Program-made: the position numbers and the translations under genes
Notes under the pieces: generated by a model
What the model was told of the DNA's origin: nothing
Seen by the model: only the letters and a program-made list of their open reading frames with translations
The model's database searches: none
Shown: one piece after another, positions 5,586-12,598 of the stretch
How positions within the stretch are numbered: position 1 is the first letter of the stretch
Layout of the letters: every line of letters starts with the position of its first letter
NCBI GenBank assembly: GCA_030642005.1
Contig: DAOWOP010000045.1
Coordinates: forward strand, 1 to 15,915
Source of the DNA: Planctomycetales bacterium
Lineage (GTDB): Bacteria; Planctomycetota; Phycisphaerae; SM23-33
Length of the DNA stretch: 15,915 nucleotides
Direction of reading: 5' to 3'

Positions 5586-7310
5586 CTATTGAAGCAGATC
5601 GTCGCGCTTGCTGTAATGCGTATGCAGCAGGCGATGACTTAATTCGCCCAGCGGTTCCCCGAGGAACTCGTCGTACAGGCGCTGTATCCATTTATTCTTA
5701 TGGCTGACGCGTACATCTTCTTCGCGGTCGATCTTGTACAGCGTTTTCATTCTCGCCCGCACTGCGTTCAGGTCTGCTCCCAGAGGCTGGCCGCCGCCGT
5801 TGATGCACCCGCCCGGGCAGGTCATTATCTCGATAAATTGCAGGTCGTCGCGACCGTCGCACACCTGGTCCAGAAGTACCCTGGCGTTGCCCAGCCCGCT
5901 GACGACCGCAGCGCCGACTTTCAGACCGTCAACCTCAAAATGTAATTCCTTAGCGCCTTTAAGCCCTCGCAGAGGCTGGATTTTCAGGTCGGGAAGTTCC
6001 TTTCCGGTCAGCAGGTAATGCGCCGTTCGCACCGCCGCTTCCATCACGCCGCCGCTTGCGCCGAATATCTTTCCGGCGGTCGATCTCTCGCCGAAGGGCG
6101 TATCGGCCTGCTCGTCGTGCATCGCCGCCAGGTCGATGCCGAACATGTGAAGCAATTGGCCCAGTTCGCGCGTGGTCAGCACGTAGTCCACGTCCGGGAT
6201 ATTATTCGGCGCCATCTCGGGACGGGTGCACTCGAACTTCTTGGCGGTACACGGCATGATCGAAACGCTGACGATCTTCGACGGATCGAGGCCTTCCCGC
6301 TCGGCGAAGAAACTCTTAATCATCGCGCCCATCATCTGCTGCGGACTCTTGCAGGTCGATACGTTAGGAATAAGGCTGGGATAAAACTGCTCGAAGAACT
6401 TGACCCATCCCGGCGAGCAACTTGTCATCATCGGGAGCACGCCGCCGGTCTTGATTCGCTGCGCCAGTTCGGAGGCCTCTTCCATGATGGTCAGGTCCGC
6501 CGAGAACGACGTGTCGAACACACGGTCGAATCCCACGCGCCTCAATGCCGCGACCATCTGTCCGTCCACGTCCTTGCCCGCCTTGACGTCGAACTCCTCT
6601 GCCAGCGTAACCGACACCGCCGGGGCGTGCTGGACGACGACCATTTTGTCCGGGTCGGCCAGCGCGGCGATTACCTCGTTCAGGTACGACCGTTCGCTCA
6701 ACGCGCCCGTCGGACAGACCAGGATGCACTGACCGCAATTAATGCACGACGAGACGTTAAGCCCCTCGTCGAAGGCCGTTCCGATAAACGCCCTGCTGCC
6801 CCGACCGATGAAATCAATGGCCGAAACGCCCTGTATCTCCTCGCACATCCGAACGCACCGGCCGCAAAGTATGCACTTCTCCGGGTCGCGGATAATCGCC
6901 GGGCTTGAAACGTCCATAGGCCTGCTGGTCTTCTTGCCGTGGTAGAGCCGATGGCGGATACCCAAATCCTTCGCCAGTTTCTGAAGGTCGCACTTTCCGT
7001 TGCGCGAGCAGTAGAGGCAATCGTCGGGATGATTGCTCAACAGCAGTTTGACGATCGTCTTGCGGGCCTCGAGCACACGGGGAGTGCTGGTTCTGATTTT
7101 CATACCGTCGGCTACCGGATAAGAGCACGAGGGCGTCAGGTTGGGCGAGCCATCGACTTCGACGACACATATCCGGCAGGCGCCGCTGGGGGGCAAGCCC
7201 TCCATGTGGCACAGTGTGGGAATGTGAATACCCTCGCGTTTCAAGGCGGTGAGGATCGTCTCGCCCGCGTCGGCTTCAATCGTCCTGCCGTCAACTTCCA
7301 ATGTAATCAT
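5586..7310 (-). CDS. hydA: HydA, [FeFe]-hydrogenase catalytic subunit
   Basis: HydA catalyses reversible H2 oxidation and proton reduction at the H-cluster in the cytoplasm. The 574 residues comprise an N-terminal [2Fe-2S] domain (C34, C45, C48, C62), a His-ligated [4Fe-4S] site (H94, C98, C101, C107), two ferredoxin-type [4Fe-4S] clusters (C146, C149, C152, C156 and C189, C192, C195, C199), the H domain, and a small-subunit-like tail ending near LLHTHY. The H-cluster motifs are TSCSPGW (296-302), MPCTAKKFE (352-360) and EIMTCPGGCINGGGQP (494-509). The first has Ser where TSCCPxW has its second Cys. It has CpI-like length and lacks the extra C-terminal [2Fe-2S] domain of Thermotoga HydA. The start ATG has AGAGGTG about five bases upstream. 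It is 307 bases downstream of hydB and 42 upstream of the receiver gene. Confidence 0.96.
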   Translation of the reverse strand: MITLEVDGRTIEADAGETILTALKREGIHIPTLCHMEGLPPSGACRICVVEVDGSPNLTPSCSYPVADGMKIRTSTPRVLEARKTIVKLLLSNHPDDCLYCSRNGKCDLQKLAKDLGIRHRLYHGKKTSRPMDVSSPAIIRDPEKCILCGRCVRMCEEIQGVSAIDFIGRGSRAFIGTAFDEGLNVSSCINCGQCILVCPTGALSERSYLNEVIAALADPDKMVVVQHAPAVSVTLAEEFDVKAGKDVDGQMVAALRRVGFDRVFDTSFSADLTIMEEASELAQRIKTGGVLPMMTSCSPGWVKFFEQFYPSLIPNVSTCKSPQQMMGAMIKSFFAEREGLDPSKIVSVSIMPCTAKKFECTRPEMAPNNIPDVDYVLTTRELGQLLHMFGIDLAAMHDEQADTPFGERSTAGKIFGASGGVMEAAVRTAHYLLTGKELPDLKIQPLRGLKGAKELHFEVDGLKVGAAVVSGLGNARVLLDQVCDGRDDLQFIEIMTCPGGCINGGGQPLGADLNAVRARMKTLYKIDREEDVRVSHKNKWIQRLYDEFLGEPLGELSHRLLHTHYSKRDDLLQ

Positions 7311-7372
7311 GCGAACACCTCTGTTTTATTTTCTAATCGGTTCTCTTCGAATGATAAGGTCCGGACGTTACC

Positions 7373-7413
7373 GAAACAAAATAGCGGGATTGCAGGCCTG
7401 CTATTTTTGTTTC
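7373..7413. other. Long hairpin in the hydB-hydA intergenic region
   Basis: GAAACAAAATAGCGGG (7373-7388) pairs with CCTGCTATTTTTGTTTC (7397-7413) around an 8-nt loop, giving about 16 pairs with one mismatch or wobble and one bulged base. It lies in the hydA leader on the minus-strand transcript. It could act as an attenuator, a processing site or an RNA stabiliser. A terminator is less likely because the U-rich stretch is part of the stem. Confidence 0.55.
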
Positions 7414-7575
7414 TTTTTCTTCTTCTTTCAGCAAAAACCAAAATCCCTGTAATCCGGTAATCCCTGTAATCCTGCTATCTTTGTTTCTTTTTCTTCTTCT
7501 TTCAGCAAAAACCAAAATCCCTGTAATCCGGTAATCCCTGTAATCCTGCTATCTTTGTTTCTTTTTCTTCTTCTT
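7397..7575. repeat. 74-bp tandem repeat, two full copies plus a partial third
   Basis: Copies start at 7397, 7471 and 7545, each beginning CCTGCTAT and giving an exact 74-bp period. The third stops matching after base 7575. Each unit has a pyrimidine-rich half (TTTCTTTTTCTTCTTCTT) and a half built from smaller repeats (ATCCCTGTAATCCGGTAATC). On the minus strand this reads as purine-rich GAAGAAGAAAAAG tracts. It fills much of the 307-bp gap between hydB and hydA. I see no gene and no confident promoter in that gap. Confidence 0.9.
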
Positions 7576-7617
7576 CCCCAAATACCGTTCAATCTTTGTT
7601 CTAATCATTTTTACAGG

Positions 7618-10600
7618 TCATACCGGCTGGGTGAAATCAAGGTCGCATCGCAGGCATCGCCTGGCTTCGCACATTGCAGCCTGTTCGCTGATGCACAACT
7701 CGACCTCGGCGAAGTTGCCTTTACGCTCATCGGCCGGCAACTCCGGCGGCTCGACGCGAACCTGATCCGTTTCTTCGTCTTCGGGAATCTGCACAGGCTC
7801 GATATAGACGGTGGGCAGTTTGGGTTTCGGTAATATTCTCAGCAACTTTCCCGCTATATAACGGTCGATCATCAAGGCGGCGTCTTTTCCGGCGGCGACC
7901 GCTTCGATTACCGTACCAGGCCCGCTGACCGCATCGCCGCCGCCGAACACGCCCGAACGCTCCGTGGCGCAGGATTCGGCGTTCGTCGCCAACGTACCCC
8001 ATTTCGTCAGGGACAAATCGCCGAAGCCGTCTGTCTCCGGCTCCTCGCTGATGGCGACAATCAGCGTGTCCAGTTCCACGTCGAACTCCGAGTCCGGAAT
8101 GGGTTCCGGTCTGCGCCGGCCTGACGAGTCCGGCTCGCCGAGCCGATTGCGGATAAGGCGCACCCCGGTAAGCCTGCCGTTATCGACGTGCAGGGCGACA
8201 GGGGCGACCAACTCTTCGATTGTAACGCCTTCAGCCAAACCGGCTTCGATCTCCTCGGCGTATGCGGGCATCTCGCGCCGCGTCCGACGATAGAATACGC
8301 CCACGTTTCCCACATCACCCTGCCGGAGGGCGACGCGGGCGGCATCCATGGCCGAGTTGCCCCCGCCGATGACACCGACCCGGCCTTTGGCTAAGGCCTC
8401 GCCTTCAAGATTGTGGGCCTTGAGGAACCTGATCCCCGCGATGACGCCTTCGGCATCCTCGCCGGGCACCGATAGTTTCCTGCTCCGGTGCGCGCCGGTG
8501 GCGAGATAAACGGCCTTGTATCCGTCATCGAGCAGGCCGTCGATCGTGATGTCCCGCCCCAGGGTCATATTGCACTTGAGGTCAATGTTCTCGTTCAGCA
8601 GCGAGTCTATCTCCTTTTCCACGGGTTCTCTCGGCAGGCGATATTCGGGAATCGCGCAGATGAGCATCCCGCCTGGCTTCGACTCGCGTTCGAAGATAGT
8701 TACTTTGTGTCCCTTCAGTGAGAGGTAATGCGCCGCCGCCAGTCCCGAAGGTCCTGCTCCGATAACCGCGATGCGGGCGGCGTCCGCTCCGGCGGAAGTA
8801 ACTTCTGGCGCACAATCCGACGGATCGATTTTATCCACTACGAAGCGCTTGAGCGCGCGGATGGCTATCGGTTCGCCCCCGGTCGAACCGGCCCGGCAGG
8901 ACTGCTCGCACGGATGATGGCATACGCGGGCGCAAACCGACGGGAACGGATTGGCCTGACGAATAACGCGATAGGCTTCGGCGTACTCGCCGCGAGCGAT
9001 GTGGATTACGTATCGCCAAGTCTCCGTATTGACCGGGCAACTGTTCTGGCAGGGAACGCCCACCAGTTCCGTGCAAGCGCCGGCGGGACAGTTACGCTCG
9101 AAAATATGCGCTTCGTATTCGTCGCGGAACCAGCGAAGCGTGCTCAACACCGGGTTCGGAGCAGTCTGGCCCAAGCCGCAGAGGCTCGTTGCCTTAATCG
9201 TTTCAGCAAGTTCCTCAAGGTGCATTATTCCCTGGAAACGCAGAAGGGCGTCTATGTCGGACTCGTTCCGGCGAGGCGAAACAATGGCCTGGAGAATCTC
9301 GAGCATCCGTTTCGTGCCTTCCCGGCAGGGGATGCACTTTCCGCAACTCTCGGACTGGATGAACTCCATGAAGAACTTGGCGAAATCGACCATGCAGGTC
9401 GATTCGTCCACGACGACCAGACCGCCGGAACCCATAATAGTTCCGAATTCCTTGAGTGCCTCGTAATCGGTCTCGATGTCAAGATACGCCTCGGGAACGC
9501 ATCCGCCGGAAGGTCCGCCGATCTGAACGGCCTTGCATCGCTTGTTGTTGGGGATGCCCCCGCCGATGTCGCAGACGACCTGACGCAGGGTCGTGCCCAT
9601 CGGTACTTCGACCAGTCCTGTTCGGTTGACCATACCCGAAAGCGCAAAGACCTTCGTGCCCTTGCTGCCGTCGGTTCCCATCGAGGCGAACCACTCCGCC
9701 CCGCGTTCGAGGATAAGCGCCAGGTTCGATAGCGTCTCGACATTGTTGATAATCGTCGGCTTGTCGAACAGCCCCTGAACCGCCGGGAACGGAGGTCTGG
9801 GACGAGGCATGCCGCGTTTGCCTTCAATCGAGTGAATCAGCGCCGTCTCCTCGCCGCAGACAAACGCGCCGGCGCCTTGCTTGATTACGATCTCAAGGTC
9901 GTTTCCACTGCCGAGAATGTTGTGCCCGATGAGTCCGTACTCGCCGGCCTTTGCAATGGCTTCGGCCAGGCGCTCTATCGCCAGGGGATACTCGGCCCTG
10001 ATGTAAATGTAGGCCTTGGTAGCGCCGATTGCGTAGGCGGCGATTAAAATTCCTTCGATAAGCCGATGCGGGTCGCTCTCGCCGACTGCGCGGTCCATAA
10101 AAGCGCCCGGGTCGCCCTCGTCGGCGTTGCAGATGAGGTACTTCTGCTCCGACGGCGTGTTGAGCGCGAAACGCCACTTCTTTCCGGTCGGGAATCCGCC
10201 CCCGCCACGACCTCGCAGACCGCTGGACTCGACCAGATCGCATACTTCGGCGGGCGTCATGGTCTTCATCGCCTTGGCCGCTGCCGAATATCCGCCTCGC
10301 GCGATGTATTCGTCTATGTCGGTCGGGTTGATAATGCCGCTGGACGCGAGGACCACGCGACGCTGACGGGCCAAGAACGGATGCTCATCCAGATAAGGAA
10401 CGTCGTCCCATGGCCTGGTCTGGCCGTTGCGAAACTGCCCCAGCACCATTTCCGACGGAACGCTCCGACCCGATAATGCGGCTTCGAGCAGGTCGGCGGC
10501 GTTGTCGGCGGTAACGCCGCCGAAACTTATGCGCGCCCTGTCGGGTAACTGGACATCCACAATCGGCTCGGCCGAACAAAGCCCGATGCAACCGACCTCG

Positions 10601-10890
10601 ACTACGTCCACGTCGGCCTTCCGCCGCTCTACGTACTCGCGTATCGCTTCCAGCGTCTTTCCTGCGCCGGCGCCCAGGCCGCAGGTGCCCGTGCCGACGA
10701 AGACGACCGGTCTTGCCAAGGCCTCGCGTCGCAACCCGGTCAGTTCCGCCGCCAACTGCTCCTCGCCGGCCTTGTACGCCTCATATAATACGCCGCTGTT
10801 CAAACCGGCCAGCAGGTCCGTTGAAGGCCTTTGGGACTCACTCCAGCACCGGCCGCTCCCGTTTGTGTTGACAGATTTATCCGTTTGCAT
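7618..10890 (-). CDS. hydB: HydB-type NADH/FMN subunit fused to a GltD/NfnL-like FAD-NADPH module
   Basis: This is a 1090-residue flavoprotein joining nucleotides to the hydrogenase. Residues 60-140 form a thioredoxin-like [2Fe-2S]-type domain (C70, C101, C105; a fourth Cys is not evident). Residues 180-595 are the NuoF core: GRGGGGFPTGKKW (227-239), CNADEGDPGAF (254-264), FVCGEETAL (343-351), and the [4Fe-4S] ligands C516, C519, C522, C571. Residues 600-670 carry eight cysteines of the two-[4Fe-4S] domain seen in GltD and dihydropyrimidine dehydrogenase (C601, C606, C614, C618, C653, C657, C661, C665). Then come an FAD site GAGPSGL (711-717), an NADPH-type site GGGNSAMDAAR (842-852) with YRRTRREMPA, and the FAD-closing GVFGGGDAVSGPGT. 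A CEARRCLRC tail ends the protein. The usual HydB C-terminal 2x[4Fe-4S] ferredoxin domain is absent. The ATG overlaps the end of hydC by 14 bases with AAGGA upstream. The reading frame is continuous, so this is a true fusion. Confidence 0.93.
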   Translation of the reverse strand: MQTDKSVNTNGSGRCWSESQRPSTDLLAGLNSGVLYEAYKAGEEQLAAELTGLRREALARPVVFVGTGTCGLGAGAGKTLEAIREYVERRKADVDVVEVGCIGLCSAEPIVDVQLPDRARISFGGVTADNAADLLEAALSGRSVPSEMVLGQFRNGQTRPWDDVPYLDEHPFLARQRRVVLASSGIINPTDIDEYIARGGYSAAAKAMKTMTPAEVCDLVESSGLRGRGGGGFPTGKKWRFALNTPSEQKYLICNADEGDPGAFMDRAVGESDPHRLIEGILIAAYAIGATKAYIYIRAEYPLAIERLAEAIAKAGEYGLIGHNILGSGNDLEIVIKQGAGAFVCGEETALIHSIEGKRGMPRPRPPFPAVQGLFDKPTIINNVETLSNLALILERGAEWFASMGTDGSKGTKVFALSGMVNRTGLVEVPMGTTLRQVVCDIGGGIPNNKRCKAVQIGGPSGGCVPEAYLDIETDYEALKEFGTIMGSGGLVVVDESTCMVDFAKFFMEFIQSESCGKCIPCREGTKRMLEILQAIVSPRRNESDIDALLRFQGIMHLEELAETIKATSLCGLGQTAPNPVLSTLRWFRDEYEAHIFERNCPAGACTELVGVPCQNSCPVNTETWRYVIHIARGEYAEAYRVIRQANPFPSVCARVCHHPCEQSCRAGSTGGEPIAIRALKRFVVDKIDPSDCAPEVTSAGADAARIAVIGAGPSGLAAAHYLSLKGHKVTIFERESKPGGMLICAIPEYRLPREPVEKEIDSLLNENIDLKCNMTLGRDITIDGLLDDGYKAVYLATGAHRSRKLSVPGEDAEGVIAGIRFLKAHNLEGEALAKGRVGVIGGGNSAMDAARVALRQGDVGNVGVFYRRTRREMPAYAEEIEAGLAEGVTIEELVAPVALHVDNGRLTGVRLIRNRLGEPDSSGRRRPEPIPDSEFDVELDTLIVAISEEPETDGFGDLSLTKWGTLATNAESCATERSGVFGGGDAVSGPGTVIEAVAAGKDAALMIDRYIAGKLLRILPKPKLPTVYIEPVQIPEDEETDQVRVEPPELPADERKGNFAEVELCISEQAAMCEARRCLRCDLDFTQPV

Positions 10891-11359
10891 TCGTCAATTC
10901 CTTTTCGCGGCACTGGTCGATAACCTTCGCCAGTTTCTGCGGTGTTACTTTTGCGTGGAATTCACCATTAATGTTCACCACCGGCGCTAACCCGCACGCG
11001 CCCATACAGGCGACCACCTCCAGGCTGAACATCCTGTCGCGGGAAGTCTGTCCGGGCTTGAGTTTCAATTGCTTCATCGCCATATCCAGCACCTTGCCCG
11101 ACCCCTTCACGTGGCACGCGGTCCCGCGGCAGACCGTGATGTGATACCTGCCCCTGGGATGAAATCGAAACTGGTTGTAGAAAGTCGCCACGCCGTAAAT
11201 CTTGCTCGCCGGAAGATTCAGGTGCTTACCTACGCGCGCTACCGTCTCCCTGGAAAGATACCCCTGGTCTTCCTGCACCTGCTGGAGAATCGGGATCAGG
11301 GCGTCCCTTCCCGCGCCGGTATGTTTTGCCAGAATAAGTTCAATTCCTGTGTCTGTCAT
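10877..11359 (-). CDS. hydC: HydC, NuoE-like [2Fe-2S] subunit
   Basis: HydC is the small thioredoxin-fold electron-transfer subunit of trimeric NAD-linked [FeFe]-hydrogenases, homologous to NuoE of complex I. The 160 residues are normal length. The [2Fe-2S] ligands are C77, C82, C118 and C122 (VCRGTAC and ACMGAC), the CX4C...CX3C pattern. The N-terminal helical part (LIPILQQVQEDQGYLS and IYGVATFYNQF) is characteristic of NuoE. A GAGG nine bases before the ATG serves as ribosome binding site and lies across the rex stop codon. It starts 12 bases after rex and its end overlaps hydB, so translation of the three is coupled. Confidence 0.96.
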   Translation of the reverse strand: MTDTGIELILAKHTGAGRDALIPILQQVQEDQGYLSRETVARVGKHLNLPASKIYGVATFYNQFRFHPRGRYHITVCRGTACHVKGSGKVLDMAMKQLKLKPGQTSRDRMFSLEVVACMGACGLAPVVNINGEFHAKVTPQKLAKVIDQCREKELTNANG

Positions 11360-11371
11360 TTTTTGTCGTCC

Positions 11372-12007
11372 TCAACTCGCCATCCGGCATCTTGCGAAAA
11401 ACGCCGCTTTTTCCAAAGACGTCGTAATGTCCATATCCTCAACATATACGGATACCGGTACTCTCAAATTGACCGGAGCAAAGTTCAACAAGCCCCTGAC
11501 GCCCGCAGCCACCAACGTATCGGCCACACTCTGCGCCTGGCTTGCCGGAACAGTTACGATCGCCGTATTTACCTTTTTTTCTTTGAACACCTCCGGCATG
11601 TCCTGCATCGCGTAGCAGCGGCATCCGCTGATTACCGTACCGGCCTTGTTCGGATCGTTGTCGAAGACCGCTACAATTTTGAGGTTCGGACGCCGACCGG
11701 CAAAGTAGGTCAGGATCGCCCGACCAAGGTTGCCGACGCCGACCAGCGCTACTGTCTGTACTCCCGGCGCATCCAGGAAATACCCGATGCTTTCAATCAA
11801 ATCCCCGATTGCATAACCCTTTTTCGGGCTTCCGTTGTACCCTATGACCATCATGTCGCGTCGAACCTGAGCGGCCGTTACCCCCGCCGCCCTTGCCAAC
11901 CGGTGGGAAAAAACAAATTCTTCCTCTTTCTCCCTCAAGAGATTCGACAATAACCTTCGGTAAAGGCTTAGCCTGCCAACCGTTTTGTCTGATATTTGTG
12001 CGTTCAT
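11372..12007 (-). CDS. rex: Rex, NADH-sensing transcriptional repressor
   Basis: Rex binds operator DNA when NAD+ dominates and lets go when NADH rises. It commonly controls fermentation and hydrogenase genes. From this start it has 211 residues: an N-terminal winged helix (RLSLYRRLL through AAQVRRDMMVIGYNG, about 12-59), a Rossmann domain with GVGNLG (90-95) and FDNDP (115-119), the VPASQAQSVAD motif, LNFAPVNLRVP, and a C-terminal helix LEKAAFFA that in the family swaps between dimer partners. The ATG at 12005-12007 is preferred because GAGG lies eight bases upstream. A start seven codons earlier (12028) has no visible ribosome binding site. It is first in the operon, with a TGTGA-N6-TCACA palindrome 45 bases upstream, so autoregulation is likely. 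Confidence 0.95.
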   Translation of the reverse strand: MNAQISDKTVGRLSLYRRLLSNLLREKEEEFVFSHRLARAAGVTAAQVRRDMMVIGYNGSPKKGYAIGDLIESIGYFLDAPGVQTVALVGVGNLGRAILTYFAGRRPNLKIVAVFDNDPNKAGTVISGCRCYAMQDMPEVFKEKKVNTAIVTVPASQAQSVADTLVAAGVRGLLNFAPVNLRVPVSVYVEDMDITTSLEKAAFFARCRMAS

Positions 12008-12052
12008 CTCTGTTACCTCGCGTAACATAAAGCAATGTGAATATCGTAACGC

Positions 12053-12068
12053 TGTGATTTATATCACA
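12053..12068. promoter_or_regulatory. Candidate Rex operator, TGTGA-N6-TCACA
   Basis: TGTGA (12053-12057), six bases TTTATA, then TCACA (12064-12068): a perfect 16-bp dyad, 45 bases upstream of the rex ATG. The spacing and half-sites match known Rex operators of the TGTGAAC-type. They also match the CRP/FNR-family consensus TGTGA-N6-TCACA, so sequence alone does not separate the two. A further single TGTGA half-site lies at 12036-12040. Being directly ahead of rex and the NADH-linked hydrogenase favours Rex. On the minus strand TTGTGA here could also serve as a -35 element, but the -10 is unclear. Confidence 0.7.
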
Positions 12069-12149
12069 ATGCACTATCGGCCTTACCCTGCAAGATGTCA
12101 ATTACTTTTTCCCCTTTTTTATGTGGGAATATCTCGTCCTGATATAGTT

Positions 12150-12458
12150 GTCCCGCCACCAAGGTGGTGGGACCACCGGATTATCTTCGTTGCCAGTCCC
12201 GTCGGGACGACTGAAGCGCACATCCTCATTTTACGTGCATCCGGCAGTTGGGCAACAGGCCCTAACTGCCGGTAGTATCAGACGCCCCGATGGGGCTTTG
12301 TTCGATTGTGGTTGCCTTGCGCCCGTGGCTACTATCAATCGCCCCAAGGGGCTTTTGGTGTTAGCCGCAGAGCGGCGAGTGATAGTAGCCCAAGGCGCAG
12401 GGGCGATAGCCACAAGCCCTGGGTAACGATACACCGTTACGTTGAGTCCCATCGGGAC
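12150..12458. repeat. Mosaic of short GC-rich hairpins
   Basis: At least eight palindromes lie in 309 bases without a gene: 12150-12173 (GTCCCGCCACC stem), 12196-12208 (GTCCC/GGGAC), 12241-12272 (CCGGCAGTT stem), 12284-12296 (GCCCC/GGGGC), 12341-12352 (GCCCC/GGGGC), 12364-12376 (GCCGC/GCGGC), 12423-12440 (GTAACG/CGTTAC) and 12446-12458 (GTCCC/GGGAC). Inverted GCTACTATCA (12328-12337) and TGATAGTAGC (12380-12389) match the inner repeats of the 244-bp element at 868-1111. I see no protein-coding signal. It lies between the SWIM gene's 3' end and the rex promoter, and could include terminators. Confidence 0.8.
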
Positions 12459-12469
12459 GATTGAAGGTC

Positions 12470-12598
12470 TCATACCGGGCGCACAAAGTTTATGCGCTCG
12501 CGCATAGGGCTACAATGCACCAAAAGAATGGTTCGCATCACCATAAACGGTGCAGCCGTTAATCAGCCGAACGCCTTAACTTTGTGCGCCCGGTATGA
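12470..12598. repeat. 129-bp element with perfect 21-bp inverted ends overlapping the SWIM gene stop
   Basis: TCATACCGGGCGCACAAAGTT (12470-12490, 21 bases; core ATACCGGGCGCACAAAGTT) is exactly repeated in inverse at 12578-12598. Inside are smaller dyads such as TATGCG-CTCG-CGCATA (12491-12506). The right arm encodes the last seven or so residues of the SWIM protein. It may be a MITE-like element or a long terminator stem. No clear target duplication flanks it. Confidence 0.8.

Noticed and set aside
6018..6908. A 296-codon plus-strand open frame opposite hydA
   Set aside because: His/Arg-rich composition with no domains, fully antisense to the HydA H domain. Not a gene.
7397..7575. Possible CRISPR array or small lysine-rich peptide genes in the 74-bp repeat
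   Set aside because: The copies abut with no variable spacers. Short frames reading KKKKKQR on the minus strand are by-products of the purine tracts and lack conservation evidence.
8728..9732. A 334-codon plus-strand open frame opposite hydB
   Set aside because: Antisense to conserved NuoF and GltD motifs, with no recognisable family or ribosome binding site.
7618..10890. HydB and GltD-like parts as two genes joined by a sequencing error
   Set aside because: The frame is continuous, and the CPAGAC junction after EYEAHI flows directly into the cluster domain with no stop or start signal between. A genuine fusion is simpler.
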